Origin: Bacillus sp. es.034
GTDB taxonomy: Bacteria > Bacillota > Bacilli > Bacillales > Bacillaceae_B
Assembly (NCBI RefSeq): GCF_002563655.1
Contig: NZ_PDIY01000001.1
Location: forward strand, 4,084,501 to 4,148,500
DNA length: 64,000 nt
Direction: 5' to 3'
Of the stretch, positions 1-8,637 are shown one piece after another. The notes under the pieces are model-generated. The model was not told the DNA's origin. It ran no database searches and was given only the letters and a program-made list of their open reading frames with translations. Both the position numbers and the translations under genes were made by a program. Numbering within the stretch: the stretch's first letter is position 1; every line of letters starts with the position of its first letter.

Positions 1-1130
1 GCTTCTGCTTTACCGCGTTCACGGATGACATCGGCTTCGGCAGACCCTTCTTCCCTGCGGATCTTCGCTTTTGCTTCCCCGTCGATTTCAGACTTACGTG
101 CTTCCGCTTCTGCTTTACGGGTCGTTTCGTAATAATCTGCATCGGCTTTTGTTTTACGGACCTTGGATTCTTCCGCTTCAAGTTTAACTGCACGCTCCCG
201 TTCAAGGAATTGAAGGGTCAGCTCTTCTTCTTTTACTTCCTTGGCAAGTTTCGCTTTTTCAAGCTCATAGGACTGTTCGGACTTCGCTCTTGCACGTTCG
301 GTTTCTTCTTTGAAGGCAGCATCTTTGATGTCTTTTTCCTTTTTCGATTCTGCAATCGTGATTTGGCGTTTGTATTCTTCTTCTTTCGCTTCCTGGTCGG
401 TTTGGGCACGGTGAATACGTGTTTCACGTTCTGTGTTCGCTTCAGCGATTTCAGCTTGTTTCCGCACCTCAGCGATACGCGGTCGGCCAAGATTTTCTAA
501 GTATCCATTTTGCTCGTCAGCATCCCGGATGTCCGTCAAACCGAGTGACGTAATTTTAAAGCCCATCAGATCAAGCTGTTTCTGGGCGATTTCCGACACA
601 TCGGCATTGAATTTTTCGCGGTTGCTGTTTATGTCTTCCACGGTCATTTTTGAGAGAATCGCGCGGAGGTTACTTCCCAGCACCTCGATGATTTCATCTT
701 CAATTTCTTTTTGATCCTTGCCGAGGAACTGCTCGGCGTAGTTTGCGATCCCGTTCAAGGTATCGGCAACCTTCACCATCGCAACGGCATCGGCCACTAT
801 CGGAACTCCTCCGTTTGTGTACACTCTTGGTGTCGATAGTTTCAATTGGAATGATGTAAGGTTAACAGGAGTGGACGTCTGGAAACGTCTTAATCTGTAT
901 CCCCCACCACGGATGATTTTCATGGAACGGCCTTCCTGGTCGGTGAAAATATTCGATTCCTTCTCAGGATCCCCCAGTTTCGGTCCGGTAATGATCAATG
1001 CCTGGTTGGATTTCGCTGTACGATAGCGGAACCTCATCCAGAAATAATATGCGATCCCCACAATTGCTGCAATAACCAGAACAGGAATCAGGAAAACGAA
1101 AAATCCAATCACACTCAATGATCCTAGCAT
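1..1130 (-). CDS. floT: Flotillin FloT (YuaG-like), cut by window edge
   Basis: Flotillin family scaffold of membrane microdomains. Seen: an N-terminal hydrophobic hairpin-like segment (about residues 5-28), then an SPFH/PHB domain, then a long charged Ala/Glu/Lys-rich coiled coil that runs off the left edge, so the C-terminus is missing (about 376 residues remain). The ATG at 1130 is preceded by GAGAGGGG. An ECF-type promoter lies about 80 bp upstream. In B. subtilis floT follows the NfeD-type gene yuaF and is under SigW; no yuaF homologue is seen directly upstream here. Confidence 0.9.
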   Translation of the reverse strand, partial: MLGSLSVIGFFVFLIPVLVIAAIVGIAYYFWMRFRYRTAKSNQALIITGPKLGDPEKESNIFTDQEGRSMKIIRGGGYRLRRFQTSTPVNLTSFQLKLSTPRVYTNGGVPIVADAVAMVKVADTLNGIANYAEQFLGKDQKEIEDEIIEVLGSNLRAILSKMTVEDINSNREKFNADVSEIAQKQLDLMGFKITSLGLTDIRDADEQNGYLENLGRPRIAEVRKQAEIAEANTERETRIHRAQTDQEAKEEEYKRQITIAESKKEKDIKDAAFKEETERARAKSEQSYELEKAKLAKEVKEEELTLQFLERERAVKLEAEESKVRKTKADADYYETTRKAEAEARKSEIDGEAKAKIRREEGSAEADVIRERGKAE

Positions 1131-1207
1131 TCTGACAACCCCTCTCAACAATTTTTAAATCAGGTATCTGATTTAATTTACATAAAAGTGCCTGCTACAC
1201 TACTATA

Positions 1208-1234
1208 TACGGATCTGAGATCGAAAAAGTTTCA
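1208..1234 (-). promoter_or_regulatory. ECF sigma (SigW-like) promoter of floT
   Basis: On the minus strand TGAAAC (1234-1229) is followed by a 17-nt spacer starting with TTTTT and then CGTA (1211-1208). This resembles the Bacillus ECF promoter TGAAAC-N16/17-CGTA and lies about 78 bp before the floT start. SigW control of floT is known in B. subtilis; here it is inferred from the motif only. Confidence 0.6.
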
Positions 1235-1268
1235 ATAAATTAGGCGAATCTCCTATTTTTATATAAAA

Positions 1269-1297
1269 AAAGCCTGAACCTCTAGAAGTTCAAGCTT
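1269..1297 (-). terminator. Terminator after DUF1761-like gene
   Basis: Stem GCTTGAAC/GTTCAGGC around TCTAGA-containing centre, followed on the minus strand by seven T. It separates the small membrane protein gene from the floT promoter. Confidence 0.7.
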
Positions 1298-1302
1298 TCA
1301 TA

Positions 1303-1671
1303 CTATAGAAACAAACCGTGCAATGCACCAAGCAAAGTGAAAACGATGAGATGGTCGCCGATGGCAATCAGGAACATCCGTTTTGAGATGAGTCCAAATA
1401 GTGCATTTTTCATAAAGACGATGGAGATGAGAATACCAATAAGTCCACCAATCAATGCCCCTGAAGTCAAACCGCCGGAATTCGTCGCTTGAACAAGAAC
1501 TCCCACCAGGGCTGAACTGATGAACGCCACTGAGACAGCAACTACATATTTCACCGGTCCAGCTCCATCCTGATCTTTCTTTCCAAGCAGTATCGAATAA
1601 TAAATCCCCCCGTATATCATATACAACACGGCCCCCACCATAAATGCGGGCAAATTCAAATCAACTGTCAT
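1303..1671 (-). CDS. Small membrane protein, DUF1761-like
   Basis: Protein of 122 residues with four predicted hydrophobic helices and short loops, resembling DUF1761 proteins of unknown function. The ATG at 1671 is chosen over an earlier in-frame ATG because GGAGG lies 7 nt before it. It starts 13 nt after the stop of the AraC-type regulator, so the two are probably co-transcribed. A terminator follows. Confidence 0.7.
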   Translation of the reverse strand: MTVDLNLPAFMVGAVLYMIYGGIYYSILLGKKDQDGAGPVKYVVAVSVAFISSALVGVLVQATNSGGLTSGALIGGLIGILISIVFMKNALFGLISKRMFLIAIGDHLIVFTLLGALHGLFL

Positions 1672-1684
1672 CCCTATTCCTCCA

Positions 1685-2617
1685 TTAATTCGGTTCAATG
1701 GCCAGAGCGATCGCTTTTATTCGGCATTTAATATCAAGCGATCCTTGTACACCCGTTACCTCAACAAGCTCCACCGGGTTCCCCAGATATCTAAAGCCGC
1801 TTTGTGGCAGCCAGTAGCTATACAGTTCTGAGTAACATTCAATCAGCATGCCCCTGTCCTCATAGTCGACAGGGCCTGGAAACTCATATATTACATGCTT
1901 GCCTCCCGAAAAATGATTGAGGTCTTCGCCCGATATGCTTAGATCCTTAACTGCCAGGCGGCATTCGTACCTGTTTTTATCTGCTGGGGTAATGTAGGGA
2001 TTACTCTTTGGAACTCCGAATAGTAATGGACTTCCCTTCATCAGATTTCTTGCATTTCCCCAATGATAGAGGTCTCGCCACGCCCCAGGGATTCCCTCTT
2101 TATAGGAACCTGTATGATATCGATTGATGGTGGTACACTCAGGTAACTCGGCAACCTTCACTTCAGAAAGATCCAGCCATTTAAATCCATTATAGGATTC
2201 TCTCATTTGGAATGCTTTCGGATTTGTGCTGAATGTTTTAGATTTCTTGCTATTCATATATTCCCGTGGAAATCGCTCTAAATATGCACCCTCCCTCCAA
2301 CTTTTCGGATTACTGTGGAAATACGAATTAAACGAATAGGTGAAATAAGATAACGAAGCGAATCCATTTATCATGGCAACTTCTGTAACAGGGATTTCAG
2401 GATCATATATCAGCATATGTGCCGCGTTCTCAAGCCGGATCCGTTTCACATATCCGGCAGGGGTTTCACCGATGAACCCTTTAAACAATCGTTGAAAATG
2501 ATAGGGCGAATAGGTAGATACTTTGGCAAGTTGTTCTAACGATAAATCTTCTGTTAAATGTTGATCTATGTAATCAATAACTTTATTAATCCGTTTTTGC
2601 TGGTCACTGTAGGTCAT
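1685..2617 (-). CDS. AraC family regulator with GyrI-like effector domain
   Basis: Transcription factor of 310 residues. Residues about 5-105 form two AraC-type helix-turn-helix motifs (SPYHFQRLFKGFIGETPAGY and SLSYFTYSFNSYFHSNPKSW are recognisable). Residues about 150-310 look like a GyrI/AraC_E_bind small-molecule binding domain (MarA/Rob-like architecture). The ATG at 2617 has GAGAGG upstream and fits the usual N-terminus; 13 extra in-frame residues upstream lack a binding site. Its target may include the membrane protein just downstream. Confidence 0.85.
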   Translation of the reverse strand: MTYSDQQKRINKVIDYIDQHLTEDLSLEQLAKVSTYSPYHFQRLFKGFIGETPAGYVKRIRLENAAHMLIYDPEIPVTEVAMINGFASLSYFTYSFNSYFHSNPKSWREGAYLERFPREYMNSKKSKTFSTNPKAFQMRESYNGFKWLDLSEVKVAELPECTTINRYHTGSYKEGIPGAWRDLYHWGNARNLMKGSPLLFGVPKSNPYITPADKNRYECRLAVKDLSISGEDLNHFSGGKHVIYEFPGPVDYEDRGMLIECYSELYSYWLPQSGFRYLGNPVELVEVTGVQGSLDIKCRIKAIALAIEPN

Positions 2618-2759
2618 GTCAATTCCTCTCTTATCTTTATAAAAAAACACTACCATACCTTCATGTTGAATAAGATGGGTGGATCTCCCATTTTATCATA
2701 AATAGCCTCATCCAAAGGAAGTCTATGATAAAATAATACCGTTCACAATTTAATCATTG

Positions 2760-2940
2760 CTCATTGGTGAAAATGATTTCGGGTCATTTTCTTAAAAGGG
2801 AAGTTGGTGAAAATCCAACGCGGTCCCGCCACTGTAAAGCTGAGATTTCATATGTATCCACTGTTTCACGTCGGAATGGGAAGGAGTATGAAATTGGAGA
2901 CGCTTAAGCCAGGAGACCTGCCAAGCTGAGAAGAACACAT
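2760..2940 (+). ncRNA. Cobalamin riboswitch aptamer
   Basis: Contains the conserved cobalamin-aptamer blocks in order: AAAAGGGAA, GGTGAAAATCC, CGGTCCCGCCACTGT and AAGCCAGGAGACCTGCC. The closing helix can form between CTCATTGG (2760-2767) and CCAAGCTGAG (2931-2940). It is followed by a 16-codon reading frame, a terminator and an acyl-CoA thioesterase gene on the same strand. Confidence 0.93.
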
Positions 2941-2974
2941 AAGTTCCTACGGGAGATAGGAGGGTGTTGCGCAT

Positions 2975-3025
2975 ATGAAACGTCATACAGGGAACCAAGA
3001 GATCCTGGACGCTCGTTTGGAGTAG
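2975..3025 (+). CDS. Possible 16-codon leader ORF between riboswitch and terminator
   Basis: ATG at 2975, stop TAG at 3023, encoding MKRHTGNQEILDARLE. AGGAGGG lies 10-11 nt upstream. The stop sits 3 nt before the terminator stem, a position that would let translation affect terminator folding. It could equally be chance within the expression platform. Confidence 0.25.
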   Translation: MKRHTGNQEILDARLE

Positions 3026-3027
3026 CT

Positions 3028-3062
3028 GCATCTTCTTTTCACAAAGGAAGATGCTTTTTTTT
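3028..3062 (+). terminator. Riboswitch-associated intrinsic terminator
   Basis: Stem GCATCTTC/GAAGATGC extended by TTT/AAA, followed by eight T. It lies 88 nt after the aptamer and about 35 nt before the thioesterase start, as expected for a transcriptional cobalamin switch. Confidence 0.85.
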
Positions 3063-3096
3063 GTTTCGCCATTATACAATCAGGGAGATGAATAGA

Positions 3097-3570
3097 TTGG
3101 AACAAGTTTATTCTATTGAGCGTTCACGAACCGTCCAAACCAGATTGGTACTACCACCGGATACCAATCATATGCAGACAATCTTCGGGGGAAAGGTATT
3201 GGCATTTATCGATGAAATCGCTGCACTGTCAGCCATGAAGCATTCGAGTTCTGTGGTGGTCACGGCTTCGATCGATTCGGTCGATTTCCTGTCATCCGCA
3301 ACTGTCGGGGACGCACTCAGCCTAGAGGCGATTGTAACTTCCACGGGAAGGACTTCGATGGAGGTGTATGTAAAAGTTTTCTCTTCGAATCTATTGACAG
3401 GTATCAAAACCTTGACGACGGAATCATTCCTTACCATGGTTGCGGTGGATGAAAACGGTAAGCCGAAACCGGTGCCGAAAGTGATACCGGAAACAGAAGA
3501 GGAGAAGCGATTGTTCAAATCAGCTGTTCTGAGGAAGGAACATCGTAAAAACCGGGCATTGATAAAATAA
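3097..3570 (+). CDS. Acyl-CoA thioesterase (hotdog fold)
   Basis: Hotdog-fold acyl-CoA thioester hydrolase, about 157 residues, of the YciA/Acot type. Motifs are VLPPDTNHMQTIFGGKVLAF with the central helix, and a basic C-terminus typical of Bacillus members. The start is uncertain: the ATG at 3088 abuts GGGAG with no spacing, whereas TTG at 3097 is 9 nt from it, so TTG is preferred. Only about 35 nt separate the riboswitch terminator from this start, leaving no room for an own promoter, so expression probably depends on riboswitch read-through. The acyl substrate is unknown. Confidence 0.85.
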   Translation: MEQVYSIERSRTVQTRLVLPPDTNHMQTIFGGKVLAFIDEIAALSAMKHSSSVVVTASIDSVDFLSSATVGDALSLEAIVTSTGRTSMEVYVKVFSSNLLTGIKTLTTESFLTMVAVDENGKPKPVPKVIPETEEEKRLFKSAVLRKEHRKNRALIK

Positions 3571-3576
3571 GTTTAT

Positions 3577-3602
3577 AGGTATGAACAGCACGCTGTTCAT
3601 AC
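3577..3602 (+). terminator. Hairpin after thioesterase gene
   Basis: Perfect stem GGTATGAACAG/CTGTTCATACC around CACG, followed by CTTTATT. It lies between convergent genes and may work for both. Confidence 0.75.
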
Positions 3603-3626
3603 CCTTTATTCACAATAAATATTGTC

Positions 3627-4988
3627 TTACCAGTAAAAGAAAACCGAGCAGATGATGACGGCGATCCATGCTGCGGATGACCAAATTCCTGCCCGCATTA
3701 AGTCCTTGTCGGTAAAATAACCGTACGAGTAGCTGATCAGATGAACCGGGGACTGGGTGACGAGAAAAAAGCCCGGGACGCATGCCAGGAATACCGGCAT
3801 GGCAATTTGCATGGGTGATAAACCCGGGATTGTGTGCCCAATCGTGATGCTGAGAGGGAGCATGATGGTCAAAAACCCCAGGATATTGACGAATACGATC
3901 CGAATAATACTCGTACATAAGATGAGGAGCAGGATGATCACCCAGGATGGGCGGCCAGTAAGTATAGAATTCAACCCTTCTGCCATCCATTCAATCGTCC
4001 CTGTCTCGACCAGCATCCCTGATACCATCAGAGTAGAGGCAAAAAAGAGCATCAGATCCCAATCAATGGATTCCCGCGCTTCTTCCCACTTCCATACTCC
4101 CGCAAAAGGAATGACGGTCATACATGCGCCCAGAAGGCCAACCTGAGGAATGGAATATCCATGCAGAGGCTGTGCAATCCACAGGATCAACGTTCCTCCG
4201 ATGATACACATGATTTTCTTTTCATTGATGCCGACCGGCCCAAGCTCACCGATTCTTTCTTCGATCAATGCCAATAACAGCTTTCGTTCAATCTTCTCAG
4301 GGGGAAAGATCATTAAGAATATTCCCCACAATATCACGATAAAAAGCAGCACCGGTATTCCAAAAATAAGGAACCATCTTATATAATTCAGATCGCTTGA
4401 AACATCGCTCAGGATCCCGAAAGCGTAGATAGTGGAACTGGCCCCAGTCGCGACAAATGACCCTGAAATGGCAGCCAGATAGGCAACCCCTATAAACAGC
4501 GACTTGCCCAGATAATGGACATCCGCTATTTTTCGCAGACTTTTCATCAGGCTGTCGAGTACCGATGATAACAGGCTGCCCTTCCCTACATTCGACGGTA
4601 TCAGGACAGACAGGACAGTCATGAGCAGAAACGAAATGAAAATCAACGCTTTCCCAGACCCTCCAGACAGCTTTAACATATAGAGCGATACCCTGCTTGC
4701 CAGACCGGTTTTGATGAATGCAGTTGAGATAATGAATGTGGAAAACAAGAGCCAAACAATACCCGAACTAAAATATCTCAAAGTCTGTTCATAACTGAAA
4801 AAATGAAACGATATCAGCAATATAAGCAGCAGCGAACTGAACGCAAGAGGAAATACTTTGCCGATCCACAGGATTTGTATGATGATGAGTGCAGCGATAG
4901 CCTTCCATGTTTCATCCCATTCAAAAAATGGGAGAAAGAATAAGGCATATAATAGAAACGTGATAACCAGTAACAGTTGTTTTCTCAT
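3627..4988 (-). CDS. SLC13/DASS-type anion carrier
   Basis: Polytopic membrane protein of 453 residues with about 11-12 helices, of the SLC13 (divalent anion:Na+ symporter)/ion transporter superfamily. Recognisable are IPSNVGKGSLLSSVLDS near residue 130, GSFVATGASSTIYAFG near 180 and a second repeat with FVNILGFLTIMLPLSI. The ATG at 4988 is chosen because GGGAG lies 8 nt upstream. Placed next to the tricarboxylate genes, it may carry a di- or tricarboxylate, but a terminator separates it from tcuA and the substrate is not shown. Confidence 0.8.
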   Translation of the reverse strand: MRKQLLLVITFLLYALFFLPFFEWDETWKAIAALIIIQILWIGKVFPLAFSSLLLILLISFHFFSYEQTLRYFSSGIVWLLFSTFIISTAFIKTGLASRVSLYMLKLSGGSGKALIFISFLLMTVLSVLIPSNVGKGSLLSSVLDSLMKSLRKIADVHYLGKSLFIGVAYLAAISGSFVATGASSTIYAFGILSDVSSDLNYIRWFLIFGIPVLLFIVILWGIFLMIFPPEKIERKLLLALIEERIGELGPVGINEKKIMCIIGGTLILWIAQPLHGYSIPQVGLLGACMTVIPFAGVWKWEEARESIDWDLMLFFASTLMVSGMLVETGTIEWMAEGLNSILTGRPSWVIILLLILCTSIIRIVFVNILGFLTIMLPLSITIGHTIPGLSPMQIAMPVFLACVPGFFLVTQSPVHLISYSYGYFTDKDLMRAGIWSSAAWIAVIICSVFFYW

Positions 4989-5016
4989 GACGATTACTCC
5001 CATCTTTCAATCAAAG

Positions 5017-5046
5017 GAAAAAGCCACCGGCGATGGGGTGACTTTT
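5017..5046 (-). terminator. Terminator after tcuA
   Basis: Stem AAAAGTCACC/GGTGGCTTTT around CCATCGCC, followed by CC and TTT on the minus strand. It ends the tctCBA-tcuA transcript before the SLC13 gene. Confidence 0.75.
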
Positions 5047-5064
5047 CCTTTTCATCAATAACTG

Positions 5065-6579
5065 TCAGTGAATGATCGTTGAGTCCTGTTTATTGCCAAG
5101 GGCATACCGGGCAGCTGAAGAACCGGCTGTTTTCCCATATACAGCCCCGGACATCAATCCCGATCCTCCAGGATAATTGTGATAAAAAATACCGCCGACC
5201 ATTTCTCCAGCAGCGAACAGGCCGGATAGTGGTTGATCATCTTTTTTTAACACCTCACCTGAAGGATTGACCCGGAGTCCCCCAAATGAAAACGTAATGC
5301 CGCACGTAACCGGGAATGCATAGAATGGCCCCTTTGCGATCCTCAATGCCCAGTTCGTCTTTTCTGGTGTAAGCCCTGCTGTTTTCTTGCCGTCTTTTTC
5401 CGTAGGATTGTATTCCCCGTCTTGAACGGCTGCATTATATTCCTCAATCGTCTGCAGGAATTGCTTCTTGTTAACGGAAAGCTGATTAACAAGCTCCTCC
5501 AGGGTTTCACCGTTGTAACAGGTCGCTTCCTCAAGATCATATTCCTTCCTGAGCAGTGGACGAACTTGAGAGTCGTAAACCTGATAGGCGACATGATCAG
5601 GTTGTTTCAGGATTTCCCTCCCGTACTTTGCGTACGTATAATTCCGGAAATCCGCACCTTCGTCTACAAATCGTTTTCCATCTTTATTCAGCATGATGCT
5701 GAGGGGATAGGAATGTTTCTTGAAGATGTCACCGGGTTTTTTAAAGTCACCGACTTTCGGTGCATGATAATCTGTGCCGATTGAATGACAGCCGGAGTAT
5801 TCACCAAACTTCTCCGCTCCTGCCGCAACCGCCATTGTAATCCCGTCCCCTGTGTTATATTCGGTTCCGCGTACGATTGCCGCTTCCCATTCTTCCCCGA
5901 TTTGTTGTTTCCGAAGCTTTTTGTCTGCTTCAAAACTGCCGCAGGCAAGAATGACACCTGTGGATTCAACGTTGATCCTCTCCTCATCCTTCTGTACAAC
6001 CACACCGCTTATCTTTCCGCCTTCTTTTACAAGCTCCACTGCAGCAGCCTCATACCAAATATCGATACCCATTTCCCCTGCACGGGAAAAAAGCTGCTTC
6101 ATCAACCCGATGCCTTTGTTTTCCGTCTTGATCGGAAGACCTCCCCAGAAATGCCGCTTGCCTTCCTTTTCATAAGATTGATTATCATAATTGAGTTCGA
6201 ATTTCACTCCGTGCCCCTTCATCCACACGAGCGTTTCAAACGAGCGGTCCACCAGTTGTCTGGCAAGCTCCGGCAGACTCTCCCCTTCTGTTACGCGCAT
6301 GATATCATCATAATAATCTTCCTCATTGTAGTCGGGCATGACGATTGTATCCGCTTCTTCCTCAGAGAGATCCGTCACGACCTTCCGAATATCTGTGAGA
6401 TCATGATAGGCCACCCGAATCGCTCCATCGGTGAAAAATGAATTTCCGCCTCTTTTATGTTCAGGACCTTTTTCCAGGACCAGTACTTCCGCACCTTCTT
6501 CACGGGCTGAAATGGCCGCACATAAGGCTGCATTCCCCGCTCCAACGACAACTACGTCGTATGAGTTCTTTTTTGACAT
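5065..6579 (-). CDS. tcuA: FAD-dependent tricarballylate dehydrogenase-like TcuA
   Basis: Flavoprotein of the fumarate reductase/succinate dehydrogenase flavoprotein family, 504 residues. The N-terminus has the dinucleotide motif VVVVGAGNAALCAA; C-terminal GGLRVNPSGEVL and GLFAAGEMVGGIFYHNYPGG are typical of TcuA, which oxidises tricarballylate to cis-aconitate. It follows tctA by 15 bp and is the last gene of tctCBA-tcuA. In Salmonella TcuA is re-oxidised by the Fe-S/haem protein TcuB; no tcuB is seen in the window, so the electron acceptor here is unknown and the substrate assignment rests on family and context. Confidence 0.85.
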   Translation of the reverse strand: MSKKNSYDVVVVGAGNAALCAAISAREEGAEVLVLEKGPEHKRGGNSFFTDGAIRVAYHDLTDIRKVVTDLSEEEADTIVMPDYNEEDYYDDIMRVTEGESLPELARQLVDRSFETLVWMKGHGVKFELNYDNQSYEKEGKRHFWGGLPIKTENKGIGLMKQLFSRAGEMGIDIWYEAAAVELVKEGGKISGVVVQKDEERINVESTGVILACGSFEADKKLRKQQIGEEWEAAIVRGTEYNTGDGITMAVAAGAEKFGEYSGCHSIGTDYHAPKVGDFKKPGDIFKKHSYPLSIMLNKDGKRFVDEGADFRNYTYAKYGREILKQPDHVAYQVYDSQVRPLLRKEYDLEEATCYNGETLEELVNQLSVNKKQFLQTIEEYNAAVQDGEYNPTEKDGKKTAGLTPEKTNWALRIAKGPFYAFPVTCGITFSFGGLRVNPSGEVLKKDDQPLSGLFAAGEMVGGIFYHNYPGGSGLMSGAVYGKTAGSSAARYALGNKQDSTIIH

Positions 6580-6594
6580 CGATACTCCTCCTTA

Positions 6595-8109
6595 TTACAT
6601 GTCTTTTGAGATAGGGTCGATAGGATTCTTCCCTTTCTTTTTAAACGCTTTGATCAGCAATGGATAAAATAGTGATAAAAGAGTCAATGCACCCAATGCG
6701 ATGGCAATCGGCGTATCAAAGAATATACCGAGGTTGCCATTTGACGAAAGCACGGCCATCCTGAAGTTCTGCTCCATATCCGCTCCGACGATCAATGCCA
6801 GAACAAGCGGGGCAATCGGAAAATCCATGACCTTGAGGAATAACCCGAATATTCCGAAAATCAATAGCAGGAAGAAATCCACTGCACTGTAACTGAGTGT
6901 GTAAGTTCCGATAAATGCCAGGATCACGATCACCGGATATAATACTTTCGCCGGAGTATCAAGAATCTTTACCAACAAGCCGACCAGCAGGATATTGATG
7001 ATGACAAGTGCAATATTCCCGATGAACATACTATTGATCAGTGTCCAGACGGTATTGGGATCATTTTCGAACAAAAGCGGTCCAGGCTTCATGCCAAGCA
7101 TGACGAGAGCTCCTAGCATGACAGCGGTTGTACCCGATCCCGGGATCCCCATCGTCAATAGCGGAATCATAGCCCCTACTGAAGCTGCATTATTGGCAGA
7201 TTCAGGTGCTGCAAGCCCTTCTACTGCACCTTTCCCGAATTCTTCAGGTTTTTTGGAAATTTGCTTCTCTGTCGAATAACTGATCATGGATGCGATCGAT
7301 CCCCCGGCTCCCGGAAGGACACCCACCACGAATCCAAGCGGCCCGCTTCTGAGAATCGGCCATAATGACCGTTTCCACTGCTTTTTCGTAAACCAGATCT
7401 TCCCGACTTTCTTTTTCTCTTTTTTCACCTGATCGATCGTCAAATAATTGTAAAGGACTTCCCCGACTGCATATACACCGATGATCACGATCAGGAAATC
7501 GATCCCTTCACTTAAATGTGAACTTCCGAAAGTGAAACGATAGACTCCGCTCTGAGTATCAATGCCCACCGTACTGAGCATCAACCCAAGGAACATCGCG
7601 ATGAAGCCCTTTACCATTTTCCCTACCGATAAAGCAACAATGGCGGAAAGAGTCAGCAGCATCAATAAAAAGTATTCAGCAGGACCGAATTTCAAGGCAA
7701 AGCTTGCAAGCGGCTCGGCAAGGAAGATAAATCCGATGACAGCCATCATTCCTCCGATGAAAGAGGCGACTGCCGATATAGCCATGGCCTGTCCTGCCTG
7801 GCCTTTCTGAGCCATCGGATAGCCATCGAATGTGGCAGCAATGGCTGAACCGTCACCTGGTGTATTTAATAGAATCGAACTCCTCGATCCCCCGTACATC
7901 GCCCCATAATAAATGGCAGCCATCAGGATGATGGCACTGACGGGCTCCATGCCGAATGTAATCGGGATCAAGACAGCCACGGCAGTTGCCGGCCCGAGCC
8001 CGGGGAGCATACCGACGATCGTCCCGAGAAATCCTCCAATGACAACCCACATAATATTTATTGGTTCCAACGCAGTTGTTAACCCCTGCATAAAATTGCT
8101 AAAATCCAT
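6595..8109 (-). CDS. tctA: Tripartite tricarboxylate transporter, large membrane subunit TctA
   Basis: Protein of 504 residues with about 12 helices. The N-terminal family signature GMLPGLGPATAVAVLIPIT is followed by YGGSRSSILLNTPGD, and a repeated half contains VLPGAGGSIASMISY and GMIPLLTMGIPGSGTTAVML-like sequence. It forms the channel of a TTT system with TctB and the lipoprotein TctC. It starts 12 bp after tctB. Confidence 0.95.
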   Translation of the reverse strand: MDFSNFMQGLTTALEPINIMWVVIGGFLGTIVGMLPGLGPATAVAVLIPITFGMEPVSAIILMAAIYYGAMYGGSRSSILLNTPGDGSAIAATFDGYPMAQKGQAGQAMAISAVASFIGGMMAVIGFIFLAEPLASFALKFGPAEYFLLMLLTLSAIVALSVGKMVKGFIAMFLGLMLSTVGIDTQSGVYRFTFGSSHLSEGIDFLIVIIGVYAVGEVLYNYLTIDQVKKEKKKVGKIWFTKKQWKRSLWPILRSGPLGFVVGVLPGAGGSIASMISYSTEKQISKKPEEFGKGAVEGLAAPESANNAASVGAMIPLLTMGIPGSGTTAVMLGALVMLGMKPGPLLFENDPNTVWTLINSMFIGNIALVIINILLVGLLVKILDTPAKVLYPVIVILAFIGTYTLSYSAVDFFLLLIFGIFGLFLKVMDFPIAPLVLALIVGADMEQNFRMAVLSSNGNLGIFFDTPIAIALGALTLLSLFYPLLIKAFKKKGKNPIDPISKDM

Positions 8110-8121
8110 CTAGTGCACCTC

Positions 8122-8568
8122 CTATGGAAGACTGACTCCTAATAAAACGCTGAATGCATACCATGATAGAAAAGAAAAGCTGATTGCCACTATCACATTC
8201 ACAACATATTTCTTCCTGTTGACCGTAAATAACAAAGCACCCAAAAATAAAATAGTAGAAAATAAGAACCCGACCCGTTCAAATATAAACGCATAAACAG
8301 CCCCGTATAAAACAGTCAGGGCAATCAATTTCGGTGTTCTCCCTTTCAGCAGAAGCTTGATATCTTCATTATGAACATGACGGCTCTTCCACTCCTGAAA
8401 TAAGTAAACCACGCTGAATACCAGCATGAATACACTTAATCCGACCGGAAAATAGAGCGGCCCGTTTGGGTTCCCGAGATTGGCCTTTGGCAAATTGATG
8501 GATGCTATTAAAAAAAAGAAGCTTAATAGAATTAAAAAAATGGGCATCCCGAGTTTGATTGCTCTCAT
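8122..8568 (-). CDS. tctB: Tripartite tricarboxylate transporter, small membrane subunit TctB
   Basis: Protein of 148 residues with four hydrophobic helices, the usual size and pattern of TctB. The ATG at 8568 is chosen because AGGAGG lies 9 nt upstream; an in-frame TTG at 8577 abuts that site. It sits between tctC and tctA as in known TTT operons. Confidence 0.88.
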   Translation of the reverse strand: MRAIKLGMPIFLILLSFFFLIASINLPKANLGNPNGPLYFPVGLSVFMLVFSVVYLFQEWKSRHVHNEDIKLLLKGRTPKLIALTVLYGAVYAFIFERVGFLFSTILFLGALLFTVNRKKYVVNVIVAISFSFLSWYAFSVLLGVSLP

Positions 8569-8637
8569 GCATTTCAACCTCCTCTATGACAGGGGACCGG
8601 CGGGAGACTCTCATCAGTCCCCCACCCGTCCGTCAGA

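Noticed and set aside
4297-4755. Minus-strand frame of 152 codons
   Set aside because: Out-of-frame shadow of the SLC13-type carrier on the same strand.
5785-6441. Long plus-strand frame of 218 codons
   Set aside because: Lies antisense inside tcuA; composition is that of a shadow frame and it has no family resemblance.
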